This document shows positions 46,177 through 54,911 of a stretch of 64,000 nt of DNA, one piece after another. Both the position numbers and the translations under genes were made by a program. The notes beneath the pieces were generated by a model, which was given only the letters and a program-made list of their open reading frames with translations, did no database searches and was not told where the DNA came from. The stretch spans positions 62,001 to 126,000 of the forward strand of contig NZ_AUAZ01000005.1 of NCBI RefSeq assembly GCF_000428985.1. Reading direction: 5' to 3'. Source of the stretch: Marinobacterium litorale DSM 23545. GTDB lineage: Bacteria > Pseudomonadota > Gammaproteobacteria > Pseudomonadales > Balneatricaceae. Position 1 is the first letter of the stretch; the number at the start of each line of letters is the position of its first letter.

Positions 46177-48612
46177 TCAGAGCGGCTGCCATCTGCTCCC
46201 AGCCAGCCGCTCCACTCCCTGATCGCCAAAGCGCATCAGGTGCAGCCAGCCATTGCTGAACAGCTTTGCCACCATCGGATGCTTGTCGATCACGGCCTGA
46301 ATCCGCTCTCTGGGCGCATCGATGACAACGGTAAGCCTCAGGGGCTGATGCTGCCACGCTTTACCATTGTGAAGCGACTGCTTAGCAAGGCCGATTCGCA
46401 GATCGCCGCCGTTGCCTTCAAACACGCCGATTCGCCCTCCCACCACGTTGTGAAGCGTTTTGTTGCCGCTGCCAAACCGGCGCGGGTCCACGGTGGACGC
46501 GTAGTACTGCATGTTGATCCAGTTGGTGACGATCATCGGCGCGGTCATGATCTGCTCCAGCAGGGCACCGTCAGCATCCTTCTGAGGATCGTACTCATGG
46601 AGGAAGCTACGCCCGTTCAGATCCACGCTGCGGCTGCGTGAGCGCGGCGCGATGATAAAGGCCGCGTTGTTACCCAGGCCCCACTCCGGGCGGGTTTGCG
46701 CCCAGTCATTGGCACGCTGACGCACCTTTTTCAGCAGCGTCTCCGGCTGGTCGGCGTGTTTCTCAAGCCCCAGTGCCTGCGCCCGTTCACGCCGTGCCCC
46801 CTGCCCCGCTCCAGTCAGCTGCTGTTGTACATTTTCAAGCTCAGCCCCCACCGGCTCCGGCAGATCCTCGGTAAACAGGCTGACCTCTTCGGTGGTGGTG
46901 TTATGAAAGCCGGCAACAAACCGGGTCTGTTCAGGAATCGACACACCCAGGTCGTTCAATTTAATCCGCACATCCCGGTCGTTCAGCAATACCGCCAATG
47001 CCCGGGCATTGACCTCGCCGCTCTGGCCGCAGCAAGCGCCGCAGTCCAGCCCCGCCTTGTGCGGGTTGTTGTCGGTCTGGCTGCCGTGGCCGATCAACAG
47101 CACCCAGCGCGCCAGCCGACCGGTCAGATTCATTCCGCGCAGTACCCGAGCAGCCAGTTCAGCCCGCTCATCCAGCGTTACACCTATCAACTGGGGGCGC
47201 AGAGCTGCATGGGTTTTGCCATCCAGCAAGCTCTGCTCGGACAGCGCGCTTTGAGTGCGGGGCTGGCTGCGACGAATCAGCTTGCCCAGGTATCCCAGGC
47301 CCAGCGTCTCCACCAGACTGAAGGCGGAGCCCGGCAGGGTGTTAAAGGGCTTGCCCGCGTTCCGGGCGTTCAGACGCTTCTGACGGGCCCGAGCCGCTTG
47401 TTCATCCACCGCCGCATCGCCACTGGACTCACTGACGTTCATGGCAGGCGCCAGCAGACCCGGCAGCTGAGGCCGTGCGGTTTGGGTACCCAGCGGGGTG
47501 TAACTGATCGGCAAACCGAAGAAACCGGCAAACCCCAGGGTTTCGATATTACCGGTGGTTTCCAGGTGGCGGCGAAACACTTCGGAGCGCACATCGATAC
47601 AGAAAACCGCCTGCACATCAGCCCCTGTGACTGGCGCGGAGTCCGCGCGGGTCAGCCGTGATGCCATATCACGCTGGTAAGCATGTTCCATGGCCCGCTG
47701 CCACAGGCTGAAAACCTCAGTCGCGTTGTCATCCTGATTCTGAAGGTGCTTATCCCACTGACCATGCCAGCGCCACAACAGTGACAGTTGGTCGCGGCCG
47801 CCATCATCCAGCAGGCACTCCCAGGCCAGGCGGATCGCCAGCAGTTCGATCAGGGTCTGATCCTCCTCACCGGCCAGTCTTGCCTGCCAGCGACGGTAGG
47901 CACACCAGGACGCCCAACCGCTGATGCGCAGGAGTACCGTGTGCAGGAAGGATTGCCACTCACTCTCCGGCAGACCCAGCTGGTCCAGTGCGTTCTGAAT
48001 CAGCGCCCAGGGTTCCTGCGGCAGCGCTTCGACCCGGTTCCCGATCCAGGGCGCCTGCATCAGCAGCTCGACACTGTGGCCAAACTGCATGCCCGCATGC
48101 CAGTTGGCATAAAGGCCCCCCGCTTTATCCGGGCGCCAGTCCGCCTGATGTTCATCGAACCAGGCGCCGCAGAACTGGGAGACCTGATGGGTGATGGTGT
48201 CGCACCAGGCCGGTTCATGATGCAGGTCGCGTCCCGCATCAAGCACATCACTCAGCAACGGCGCCGGGGTCGGTGCCGGGAAGCGGCGCTCCAATGAGGT
48301 TACCAGCGACGAGACCGTTAGCGACGAACCTTGCAGGTCGAGTGCGGCTTGCAGATCCGCCTCGGTGATCTCGCCCTGTTCCCACTGCTGACGGTAGTAA
48401 TCCAGTGGCATGAAGAGACTGGAGCCACCCAGCGCGCCCAATTCACGGTTCACGGTTTCGAACGGCTTATCCACCATGCCCCAGTAAGGGTTAACCGCAA
48501 TCATCCTGTCCAGCGGCCAGTTCGGCGCAATCGCCGCGCAGGCGGATTCCACCGCATCGCTCAGTCGGGCGTATTGCTCACTCAGTTGCGTTTGTGCAGC
48601 CAGGGAAGTCAT
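46177..48612 (-). CDS. dabA: DabA: zinc subunit of the inorganic-carbon transporter
   Basis: An 811-residue DUF2309 protein, the cytoplasmic beta-carbonic-anhydrase-like subunit of DAB (DabA/DabB). The expected zinc residues are visible: the Cys and Asp of AVFCIDVRSEVFRRH near 345, the His of LLIGHGSQTDNN near 530, and the Cys of GLDCGACCG near 545. DAB is thought to turn CO2 into bicarbonate one way, driven by cation flow through DabB. Its ATG overlaps the dabB stop as TAATG. It converges on folE2. Confidence 0.94.
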   Translation of the reverse strand: MTSLAAQTQLSEQYARLSDAVESACAAIAPNWPLDRMIAVNPYWGMVDKPFETVNRELGALGGSSLFMPLDYYRQQWEQGEITEADLQAALDLQGSSLTVSSLVTSLERRFPAPTPAPLLSDVLDAGRDLHHEPAWCDTITHQVSQFCGAWFDEHQADWRPDKAGGLYANWHAGMQFGHSVELLMQAPWIGNRVEALPQEPWALIQNALDQLGLPESEWQSFLHTVLLRISGWASWCAYRRWQARLAGEEDQTLIELLAIRLAWECLLDDGGRDQLSLLWRWHGQWDKHLQNQDDNATEVFSLWQRAMEHAYQRDMASRLTRADSAPVTGADVQAVFCIDVRSEVFRRHLETTGNIETLGFAGFFGLPISYTPLGTQTARPQLPGLLAPAMNVSESSGDAAVDEQAARARQKRLNARNAGKPFNTLPGSAFSLVETLGLGYLGKLIRRSQPRTQSALSEQSLLDGKTHAALRPQLIGVTLDERAELAARVLRGMNLTGRLARWVLLIGHGSQTDNNPHKAGLDCGACCGQSGEVNARALAVLLNDRDVRIKLNDLGVSIPEQTRFVAGFHNTTTEEVSLFTEDLPEPVGAELENVQQQLTGAGQGARRERAQALGLEKHADQPETLLKKVRQRANDWAQTRPEWGLGNNAAFIIAPRSRSRSVDLNGRSFLHEYDPQKDADGALLEQIMTAPMIVTNWINMQYYASTVDPRRFGSGNKTLHNVVGGRIGVFEGNGGDLRIGLAKQSLHNGKAWQHQPLRLTVVIDAPRERIQAVIDKHPMVAKLFSNGWLHLMRFGDQGVERLAGSRWQPL

Positions 48613-50156
48613 TACACCATCTCTCCGGTTGGGGACGGATTCCGGTTCACCAGGGTACGGGCCTGCAGCGCACTCAGGCGAGCAGGCCAGAACCGGAAGG
48701 TCAGTCGAGTGAAGGTCTCATCCAGATAGAATCCGTTATAGACCCAGGGGTAGAGCCGCCTGGACAGAACACCGTCCGGCCGCGCGCTCAGGATCGCCTG
48801 CAGCAGGTAGAGCATGGCGAAACAGAACCCGACCCAGGCCATCAGTACGATGGACGTGGTGGGCTGTGCAGGCAGAATCGCCGCAAACACCAGGTGCCAG
48901 GTCAGATAAAGCTGAGTCAAAAGTGTGACCTGAACAAGACCACGCACCAGTGCGGGAACAGACTGAAGCACCGCCTGCCAGAGTAGCGAAGCAAAACCCA
49001 GCACCAGAATCAGGCTGACCACCGGCGGCAGCGCAAGCCCAAGAGCCCACTGCCAGACACTGACGGAGCTGAGCACCAGCGCAGCACTCAGAACCAGCGC
49101 CCAAAGTGTGGCGGTAATACCGGTTTTGGAGGCATAGGGAGCAGACAGAGACTGCATGCGAACCTGCGCCAGCGTATCGCCACTGCTCAGGAAGGCGTAA
49201 GCCTTGTAAAGCGAGTGCGCGACCAGGTGCAGAAGCGCCAGCTCGTACAGGCCCAGCCCCACTTCCATCAGCATAAAGCCCATCTGGCTGCAGGTGGACC
49301 AGGCCAGGCGCACCTTGATGCTGATCCGGGTCATCATCACCAGACCGGCCAGGACCGCAGTAGTACTACCCACAATCACCAGAAGCCACTGGGCCACCGG
49401 CGCGAGGCTCAGCATCTCCGCCAGGCGGATCATGACAAAGCCACCCATGTTGACCACACCGGCGTGCAGCAGCGCGGAGACCGGGGTGGGCGCTTCCATT
49501 ACCTGGATCAGCCAGCCATGCAACGGCAGTTGGGCGGACTTGAGAATCGCTGCCAGCGCAAACAGCACCACTGCCAGGTGCAGTGAGAAAGGCAGTGCCG
49601 CAGCACCGGCCAGCTGAGCGTTGATTTGATCCAGCGACAGGCTCCCGGTGACGCTGTAGATCAAACCAAGCGCGACCAGCAGACAGGCATCGGCCATACG
49701 GCTGACGAGGAATTTCTTGTGCGCCACAATTTGGGCGGTCTTGCGTTCGCGGTAAAAGGTCAGCAGAAAGTGGAGGCCCACGCTGGTGGCGCCCCAGGCC
49801 AGTACGATCACGCCCAAGTGACGGCTGGTAACCAGCACAACCACCGACGCCAGGGTAAACAGCATGGCGCTGACAAAGCGGCGCTGTTCAGGTTCACCGC
49901 TGAGATAACGGGCGGAAAAGCGGATGACAACCCAAGACAACAGAGCAACCAGCAGGGTGAGGGTCAGACCCAGGGCATCAGCCTCGTGCAGGCCGCGCAG
50001 ATGGGCCATTGAACCGGCAATCGTGACCACCAGTACCAGAGGCAGACCAACGGCCGCCGCCCAGCGGGCCGGTTGCCAGGGGTCACTAGCCTTGAGCGAA
50101 AGCAGAAAGGCGATAGCCATCAGGGCGGGAAAAAGCCAGACCAGAGCTGCAAGCAA
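48612..50156 (-). CDS. dabB: DabB: NuoL-like membrane subunit of the inorganic-carbon transporter
   Basis: A 514-residue membrane protein of the NuoL/MrpA family with about 13 helices. The conserved proton-channel segment MEAPTPVSALLHAGVVNMGGF and nearby LKSAQLPLHGWL are present. It couples an ion gradient to DabA. The annotated start is TTG at 50156, seven bases after a GGAGG site; the open frame runs on into the lysR gene and cannot all be coding. A helix starts at once (LLAALVWLF). It is divergent from a LysR regulator. Confidence 0.9.
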   Translation of the reverse strand: MLAALVWLFPALMAIAFLLSLKASDPWQPARWAAAVGLPLVLVVTIAGSMAHLRGLHEADALGLTLTLLVALLSWVVIRFSARYLSGEPEQRRFVSAMLFTLASVVVLVTSRHLGVIVLAWGATSVGLHFLLTFYRERKTAQIVAHKKFLVSRMADACLLVALGLIYSVTGSLSLDQINAQLAGAAALPFSLHLAVVLFALAAILKSAQLPLHGWLIQVMEAPTPVSALLHAGVVNMGGFVMIRLAEMLSLAPVAQWLLVIVGSTTAVLAGLVMMTRISIKVRLAWSTCSQMGFMLMEVGLGLYELALLHLVAHSLYKAYAFLSSGDTLAQVRMQSLSAPYASKTGITATLWALVLSAALVLSSVSVWQWALGLALPPVVSLILVLGFASLLWQAVLQSVPALVRGLVQVTLLTQLYLTWHLVFAAILPAQPTTSIVLMAWVGFCFAMLYLLQAILSARPDGVLSRRLYPWVYNGFYLDETFTRLTFRFWPARLSALQARTLVNRNPSPTGEMV

Positions 50157-50214
50157 GGGAACACCTCCAAGTTGTGGGAGCGAACTTCGATGCTGGCAAT
50201 GGTGTGCTCGTCTG

Positions 50215-50231
50215 CTATTTTTGTAAAATAG
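50215..50231. promoter_or_regulatory. LysR-type palindrome between dabB and the regulator
   Basis: The arms CTATTTT (50215-50221) and AAAATAG (50225-50231) flank TGT, giving a T-N11-A type site. It lies 59 bases from dabB and 49 from lysR. A second weak repeat, GTTC and GAAC, lies nearby at about 50251-50267. This is what an autoregulated LysR/target pair should show. Confidence 0.55.
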
Positions 50232-50279
50232 ATTGATTCGAATAAATTGTTCACTTTTAAAGAACGATAAAACAATCCC

Positions 50280-51161
50280 ATGCGCAACCTGAACTTTCAC
50301 CATCTCTATTATTTCTGGACCGTGGCCAAGGAGGGTCATCTGACCCGGGCTGCGCAGCAACTGCATGTTTCCCAGTCGGCATTGTCGTCTCAGATACGTC
50401 AGTTGGAAGATCAACTGGGGCATCGCCTGTTCGACCGGGAGGGACGGCGGCTTGAGCTGACCACCGTCGGTCAGCGGGTGCTGGAGTATGCGGAGAACAT
50501 ATTCGGGCTGGGCAGCGAGCTGCTGGCGATGCTGGAGAGCGGCGAGCACCAACGGGTTCAACGTCTGCGCATTGGTGCGGTCACCACTCTATCGCGAAAC
50601 TTTCAGGACAACTTCTTAAGGCCGGTGCTGGGCTCACCGGATGTGCAGCTGGTGGTGGAGTCCGCCACCCTGGATGAGCTGCTGGAGCGGCTGCGGGTGC
50701 ATAAGCTCGACCTGATCCTCTCCAATAAAGCGGTGGCCACCGACGCCGGCACTCCCTGGCGCTGCCGCCGGATCGCCCAGCAGAGTGCCTGCCTGGTGGG
50801 CCCGCCGGAGGGTGCCGACGGATTCCGCTATCCACAGGATCTGGAGAAAGTGCTGTTGCTGGTGCCGGGCCCGGGCAGTGACCTTAGAAGTCAGTTCGAC
50901 CTTCTGTGCGAGCAGGAAGGGTTAAATATCAGCTACCACGCCGAGGTGGAGGATATGGCGATGCTGCGTCTGCTCGCCCGAGACTCAGGCGGTATCGCCG
51001 TGGTGCCGGAGGTGGTGGTACAGGATGAGCTGCAACAGGGCGTACTGCGCAATTACCGTTCACTACCCACGGTAACCGAGAATTTCTACGCCATCATGGC
51101 CAAGCGACAGTTTGCGCCCAAGGCGCTGGATAATCTGGTGGAGATCGCCAGTCAGGGATAA
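50280..51161 (+). CDS. LysR-family regulator, NhaR-like
   Basis: A 293-residue LysR protein. The N-terminal winged HTH is HLYYFWTVAKEGHLTRAAQQLHVSQSALSSQIRQLE, partly shown here as HLYYFW near residue 8, and it resembles NhaR, the sodium-responsive activator. The effector domain follows. It is divergent from dabBA, so it likely controls carbon-uptake genes in response to CO2, pH or sodium; that is inference. It ends before a short hairpin (51176-51196). Confidence 0.88.
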   Translation: MRNLNFHHLYYFWTVAKEGHLTRAAQQLHVSQSALSSQIRQLEDQLGHRLFDREGRRLELTTVGQRVLEYAENIFGLGSELLAMLESGEHQRVQRLRIGAVTTLSRNFQDNFLRPVLGSPDVQLVVESATLDELLERLRVHKLDLILSNKAVATDAGTPWRCRRIAQQSACLVGPPEGADGFRYPQDLEKVLLLVPGPGSDLRSQFDLLCEQEGLNISYHAEVEDMAMLRLLARDSGGIAVVPEVVVQDELQQGVLRNYRSLPTVTENFYAIMAKRQFAPKALDNLVEIASQG

Positions 51162-51175
51162 CCACCCCAGCATAC

Positions 51176-51196
51176 GCCTCCGGCTTCTGCGGAGGC
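51176..51196. terminator. Hairpin between lysR and the GDYXXLXY gene
   Basis: The arms GCCTCCG (51176-51182) and CGGAGGC (51190-51196) flank a seven-base loop. It lies between two convergent genes and overlaps the end of the second. It can act in both directions. Confidence 0.5.
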
Positions 51197-51738
51197 TACG
51201 GCTCGCATCCCCCTTCGCATATCAACCGGTTGATGGCGGCGCGTCCGTTATCGAGCAGATACACCTCGGCCCAGGCCTCTTTCTGGCGCACGGCACTCTG
51301 CGCCTGCAGCGCCTTTTCGCGCGGCATAAAATAGGCCTCGATCCCGTACTGGAATCGGTAATCGGCACCAAATGGAGAGATTCTTCCACGGATAAAGGTG
51401 CCACCGGGCGGCTCCCGGTAAATACCGGTGGCCACGTGGTATTTGCCCTGCTGCTCCAGGCTCACATAGGCCACTTCATTGCGCTTGAACGGCTCGCCGG
51501 CCAAGGCACCATCCAGTCGGGAGATGCGGTAGTTAAGCCGGACATAGTTCCCCCGAAACAGACTGCGCGGATCCACCGGCTCAGTGCGCAGCAATACCGG
51601 TTGTCCATACCAAAGCGGCCAGACCGAACTTAAATACTCCAGCGCCAGGACGGAAAGCTGTAGCAGGATGGTCAACGCCAGTCCGACCGCCACAAACCGT
51701 TTATGACCGGGCCCCCAGGCTTTAATGGCATCAAACAT
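51196..51738 (-). CDS. GDYXXLXY-domain membrane protein
   Basis: A 180-residue protein with one membrane helix near the N-terminus (about residues 17-36) and an outer domain with the family motif as GNYVRLNY in SLFRGNYVRLNYRIS. The function is unknown. I use the ATG at 51738, with GGAGG five bases upstream, so it overlaps the end of the DUF2157 gene by eight bases. The two families are usually found together and are probably one complex. Confidence 0.85.
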   Translation of the reverse strand: MFDAIKAWGPGHKRFVAVGLALTILLQLSVLALEYLSSVWPLWYGQPVLLRTEPVDPRSLFRGNYVRLNYRISRLDGALAGEPFKRNEVAYVSLEQQGKYHVATGIYREPPGGTFIRGRISPFGADYRFQYGIEAYFMPREKALQAQSAVRQKEAWAEVYLLDNGRAAINRLICEGGCEP

Positions 51739-53044
51739 GGCGGCCTCCCTTCTGAACCCGGGAGCGCCAGTATCGGGCGGAACCATAAAGAATGGCGGCC
51801 GCGATCATGAACATGATTGCCCCGCCGATGTAATCACCAATCAGATCAAAGTAACGGAACAGCGCCGTCACCAGCAGGACTCCGACACCGGTGTAGAAAA
51901 AGTGAGTCACCGCATCATCAATGCCGCGCCGGATCAGCCAGATACCGGTCACCACTAACATCAGGTTGGTCGCAATGGCCAGCAGATCATCATTCAGCCA
52001 CCCCTGCTGTACACACAGTGCCGCCAGCGTGAAAAAAACGCCATTGGCCAACAACGGACCACCCGAGTTAATGCCGGAGGGCCGGGCCAGTGCAAAACCA
52101 ACTAACGTGGCAACGGCCATCATGAGCGGGGTAAAAACACCCAGCAGATACTCTTCCCGAATCATGCCGCGCCAGGGGTCGTCGTAGCTGAGCAGAAGCA
52201 GCGAAATGATCGCACCCCGCAACAGGTAAAGATGCAGAAGCTGGCCATAGTCCCGCTGATCATGGTTATCCTGTCGCATCATCCACCAGGCAAAACCGGC
52301 CAGTAGCAGACCCAGCGCGAGCGTGATCATCACCTGATCGGTAAAGGGATCGTAGTCCCACCAATTCCCCGCCGCCCATGCCAGCAACAGGTTGAGCCAG
52401 GTCGCAATCCCTGCCAGAGCACCCAGAAAGAGTAGCGCGGAGCGCTTGTGAAACCAGACCAGCCAAAGGCTGACCAACGCAAACAGTGGATAACTGGTCG
52501 GGAAAAACTGCTCTTTCGCCTCGGTGAACATCCAGAGTGTGGACAGAACCAGTACCAGCAATGCGATGAGCCGCGAGCGTGTTATGGGGATAAGCGGCAG
52601 TACGCCCAGCGCCCACCAGTAGATGCCATCGGGATAGTGAGCACCCAGGTGGTAGATCTGGGCGATCAGCATGATCGACATACCGTAGCTGATCGAGCCG
52701 AAAAACAGCCAGATCACGGCCGCCGAACGCCTCGACATCAGCAGCAGGCGGAACCCGATCAGGTTGACCACCAGCGTGAGTCCGATCAGCCCAAGCATCC
52801 GTGTCATACGGGGAATGTCATCCCAGTTGTGGGAGACGATCAGAATCAGCGCAAGCCCCACGAACAGAGCAGCGAGCGAGGTGAGAACGTAATAGCCAAA
52901 GGAGGAGCCGGCCCCGGTATCGGTCCGGCTGATGCCATAGCGCGCAAGAATAGAGTCCGCTTGAGCGGTGTCGATTAGACCCTCATCGACCCAGTCCTCG
53001 ATTTCACGGGCCAGGTCGCGTTTGAATAACCGAAATATGCGCAT
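51731..53044 (-). CDS. DUF2157-domain membrane protein
   Basis: A 437-residue protein with a short N-terminal soluble domain (WVDEGLIDTAQADSILARYG near residue 18) and about 14 hydrophobic helices. This matches DUF2157, of unknown function. It overlaps the GDYXXLXY gene by eight bases, which supports a two-gene operon. A 20-base palindrome (53073-53092) lies just upstream of it. Confidence 0.87.
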   Translation of the reverse strand: MRIFRLFKRDLAREIEDWVDEGLIDTAQADSILARYGISRTDTGAGSSFGYYVLTSLAALFVGLALILIVSHNWDDIPRMTRMLGLIGLTLVVNLIGFRLLLMSRRSAAVIWLFFGSISYGMSIMLIAQIYHLGAHYPDGIYWWALGVLPLIPITRSRLIALLVLVLSTLWMFTEAKEQFFPTSYPLFALVSLWLVWFHKRSALLFLGALAGIATWLNLLLAWAAGNWWDYDPFTDQVMITLALGLLLAGFAWWMMRQDNHDQRDYGQLLHLYLLRGAIISLLLLSYDDPWRGMIREEYLLGVFTPLMMAVATLVGFALARPSGINSGGPLLANGVFFTLAALCVQQGWLNDDLLAIATNLMLVVTGIWLIRRGIDDAVTHFFYTGVGVLLVTALFRYFDLIGDYIGGAIMFMIAAAILYGSARYWRSRVQKGGRHV

Positions 53045-53072
53045 TCCCTGCTCGGCTTGTTGGAGTTGATCG

Positions 53073-53092
53073 GTCCCGGCATATGCCGGGAC
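53073..53092. terminator. Perfect GC hairpin between the Tim44 and DUF2157 genes
   Basis: The arms GTCCCGGC (53073-53080) and GCCGGGAC (53085-53092) flank ATAT, itself palindromic. It follows the Tim44-domain gene by six bases on the minus strand, without a T run; on the plus strand ACGCTTTT follows. Confidence 0.5.
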
Positions 53093-53098
53093 ACGCTT

Positions 53099-53986
53099 TT
53101 AGTGCGGCTGATCGATACCGACGATAAACCAGTCCGCGTTGTCCACGGTCATATCACGGGTCAGGTGCCAGATTTCGCTGAACTCAGCGGTATCACCCTG
53201 CTCCTCCTCACGCAACCAACCGTAGAAGTGGATCGATACGACCACGTGATCTTCGTTGTCGATAAAGTTGAGCAGGTCCGCCATCACGGACACCACCTCG
53301 GTATGCTGGCGCTCCGGGAAACGGCCGCGCTGGGCTTTCAGCTCTTCGAACAGCTCCGGTGAAGTATAGCTGCTGATTTCGTCCCAGTTGGAATCATCCC
53401 AGGCTTTCTGAAGCGCTGTGAAGTGGTCGCAGGCACCGCTCACGAAGGCGCTCTTGTTAAACCACTCCGGCAGTTTCAGATCCGGCTCGGCCAGGCCGGC
53501 ACCAATACCGCCGTTATAGATTGGCGGCTCCGGTTGCGGTGCCTGCTCGCGCTGCGCACCCCAGGCGGGTTGCTGGTCGGTATTCCCGGCACCACCGGCT
53601 CCGGCGTAAGCGGGTTGAGGTGCTCTGCGCCCGGCAAAAAGTTTAAACAGGATAAAGCCCACCAGTGCGATCAGCAGAATATCCATGATCTGGATCCCTT
53701 CAAAAGCACCACCAAAGAACAGCGCTCCCAGCAGCCCACCGGCCAGCAGGCCGCCCATCAAACCACCGAACCCGGAACGTTTGGTCGCTGTCCCCGCCTG
53801 GGTCGGAGCCGCCTGCTTCTGCGCATCCTGCTGTTTGTTGTAGGTCGGCGCGGGTGTTGTTTTCTTGGGCGCCGAGTAGGACTTACCCAACGAGAAGCCG
53901 CCGCCAAGGCGCTTGGCATGGGATTCCTCCATAGGCAGCATAAAACTGAGCAGGAAGGCAAAGAGACTGGTCGTCAGAATACGCAT
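53099..53986 (-). CDS. Tim44-like domain protein
   Basis: A 295-residue protein with a signal peptide (MRILTTSLFAFLLSF..., cleaved near ESHAKR), a Gln/Pro/Thr-rich linker, a glycine-rich hydrophobic helical region (GLMGGLLAGGLLGALFFGG and the next helix about residues 102-118) and a C-terminal Tim44-like domain (about 160-290). Bacterial members are membrane proteins of unknown role; in mitochondria the fold binds import partners and lipid. An AGGAAACC ribosome site precedes the ATG. Confidence 0.86.
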   Translation of the reverse strand: MRILTTSLFAFLLSFMLPMEESHAKRLGGGFSLGKSYSAPKKTTPAPTYNKQQDAQKQAAPTQAGTATKRSGFGGLMGGLLAGGLLGALFFGGAFEGIQIMDILLIALVGFILFKLFAGRRAPQPAYAGAGGAGNTDQQPAWGAQREQAPQPEPPIYNGGIGAGLAEPDLKLPEWFNKSAFVSGACDHFTALQKAWDDSNWDEISSYTSPELFEELKAQRGRFPERQHTEVVSVMADLLNFIDNEDHVVVSIHFYGWLREEEQGDTAEFSEIWHLTRDMTVDNADWFIVGIDQPH

Positions 53987-54017
53987 CAGGTTTCCTCAAG
54001 TGAGACGAAATGCCGGT

Positions 54018-54911
54018 TCATGACCGGCGCAGTTTAGACAAAGTCTGGGATACCGTTGCCAGGTAGATCCCCGTAAAGATCAGGAGCATACCCGCCGCAT
54101 GGAACAGTTGCAGCGTCTCGCCCAGAAAAACCACGGAGAGAATCACCCCGAACAGCGGCATCAGATGGATAAATAGACCGGCACGAGCCGCACCAAGTTC
54201 CGCAACCCCCTTGTTCCAGAACATATAAGAGAGAATGGATGGGAAGATCGCCATGTAGAGAATGGCCGATATCACCGCCGGTGACCAGTGAATCTCGATC
54301 GACTGCCCCTGCTCCATCAGTGCAAACGGCGCCAGCGCGATCACCCCCACCAATACATTGAACGAGAACAGGGTGAAGCCGTCCAGGTCTGCCGGGCGCC
54401 AGCGCAGGGCAACCGAGTAACAGGACCAGGTCAGTATTGCAGTCGCAACCCAGATATCACCGGTATTAAAGTTCAGGCCAAGCAGCACGGAAAGATCCGC
54501 CTGGCTGATCAATATCGCAACACCGATCAGAGAGGTCACCACCCCCGCCCACTGGCGCAGTTTGATGGGCTCTTTGAACAGCAGTGCGCTCAGCAGAAGA
54601 ATGATCACGGGCGCCGCTGACTGCATCAGCGTGGCATTGGAGGCCGTGGTGTTCTGCAGTCCGATATAGATAAAGGTGTTGAAGCAGCCCACACTGAGAA
54701 TCGAGAGTACCAGCAAGATAAGCCAGTTACGGCGAATGATCTCGCGATTACGCCAGATACGAGGCAGCGCCCAGGGCAGCACGAGCAACAGAACCAGACC
54801 CCAGCGTAAAAAAGCCAGCGTTAGCGGCCCCATCTCCACATGGATAGCACGGGCGCTGACCACATTACCGGCCCAGAACAGTACGGTAAGCACCAACAAC
54901 AGATAGGGCAT
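54018..54911 (-). CDS. EamA/DMT-family transporter
   Basis: A 297-residue inner-membrane protein with about ten helices and two EamA repeats (LLVLTVLFWAGNVVSARAI at the start, YMFWNKGVAELGAARAGLFIHLMPLFG near 225). It probably exports an unknown metabolite. Its ATG overlaps the stop of the upstream ion-channel gene as TAATG, so the two are coupled. It converges with nothing; the Tim44 gene follows in the same direction. Confidence 0.9.
   Translation of the reverse strand: MPYLLLVLTVLFWAGNVVSARAIHVEMGPLTLAFLRWGLVLLLVLPWALPRIWRNREIIRRNWLILLVLSILSVGCFNTFIYIGLQNTTASNATLMQSAAPVIILLLSALLFKEPIKLRQWAGVVTSLIGVAILISQADLSVLLGLNFNTGDIWVATAILTWSCYSVALRWRPADLDGFTLFSFNVLVGVIALAPFALMEQGQSIEIHWSPAVISAILYMAIFPSILSYMFWNKGVAELGAARAGLFIHLMPLFGVILSVVFLGETLQLFHAAGMLLIFTGIYLATVSQTLSKLRRS

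Noticed and set aside
46696-47661. 321-codon open frame on the plus strand
   Set aside because: Antisense to dabA with no motif.
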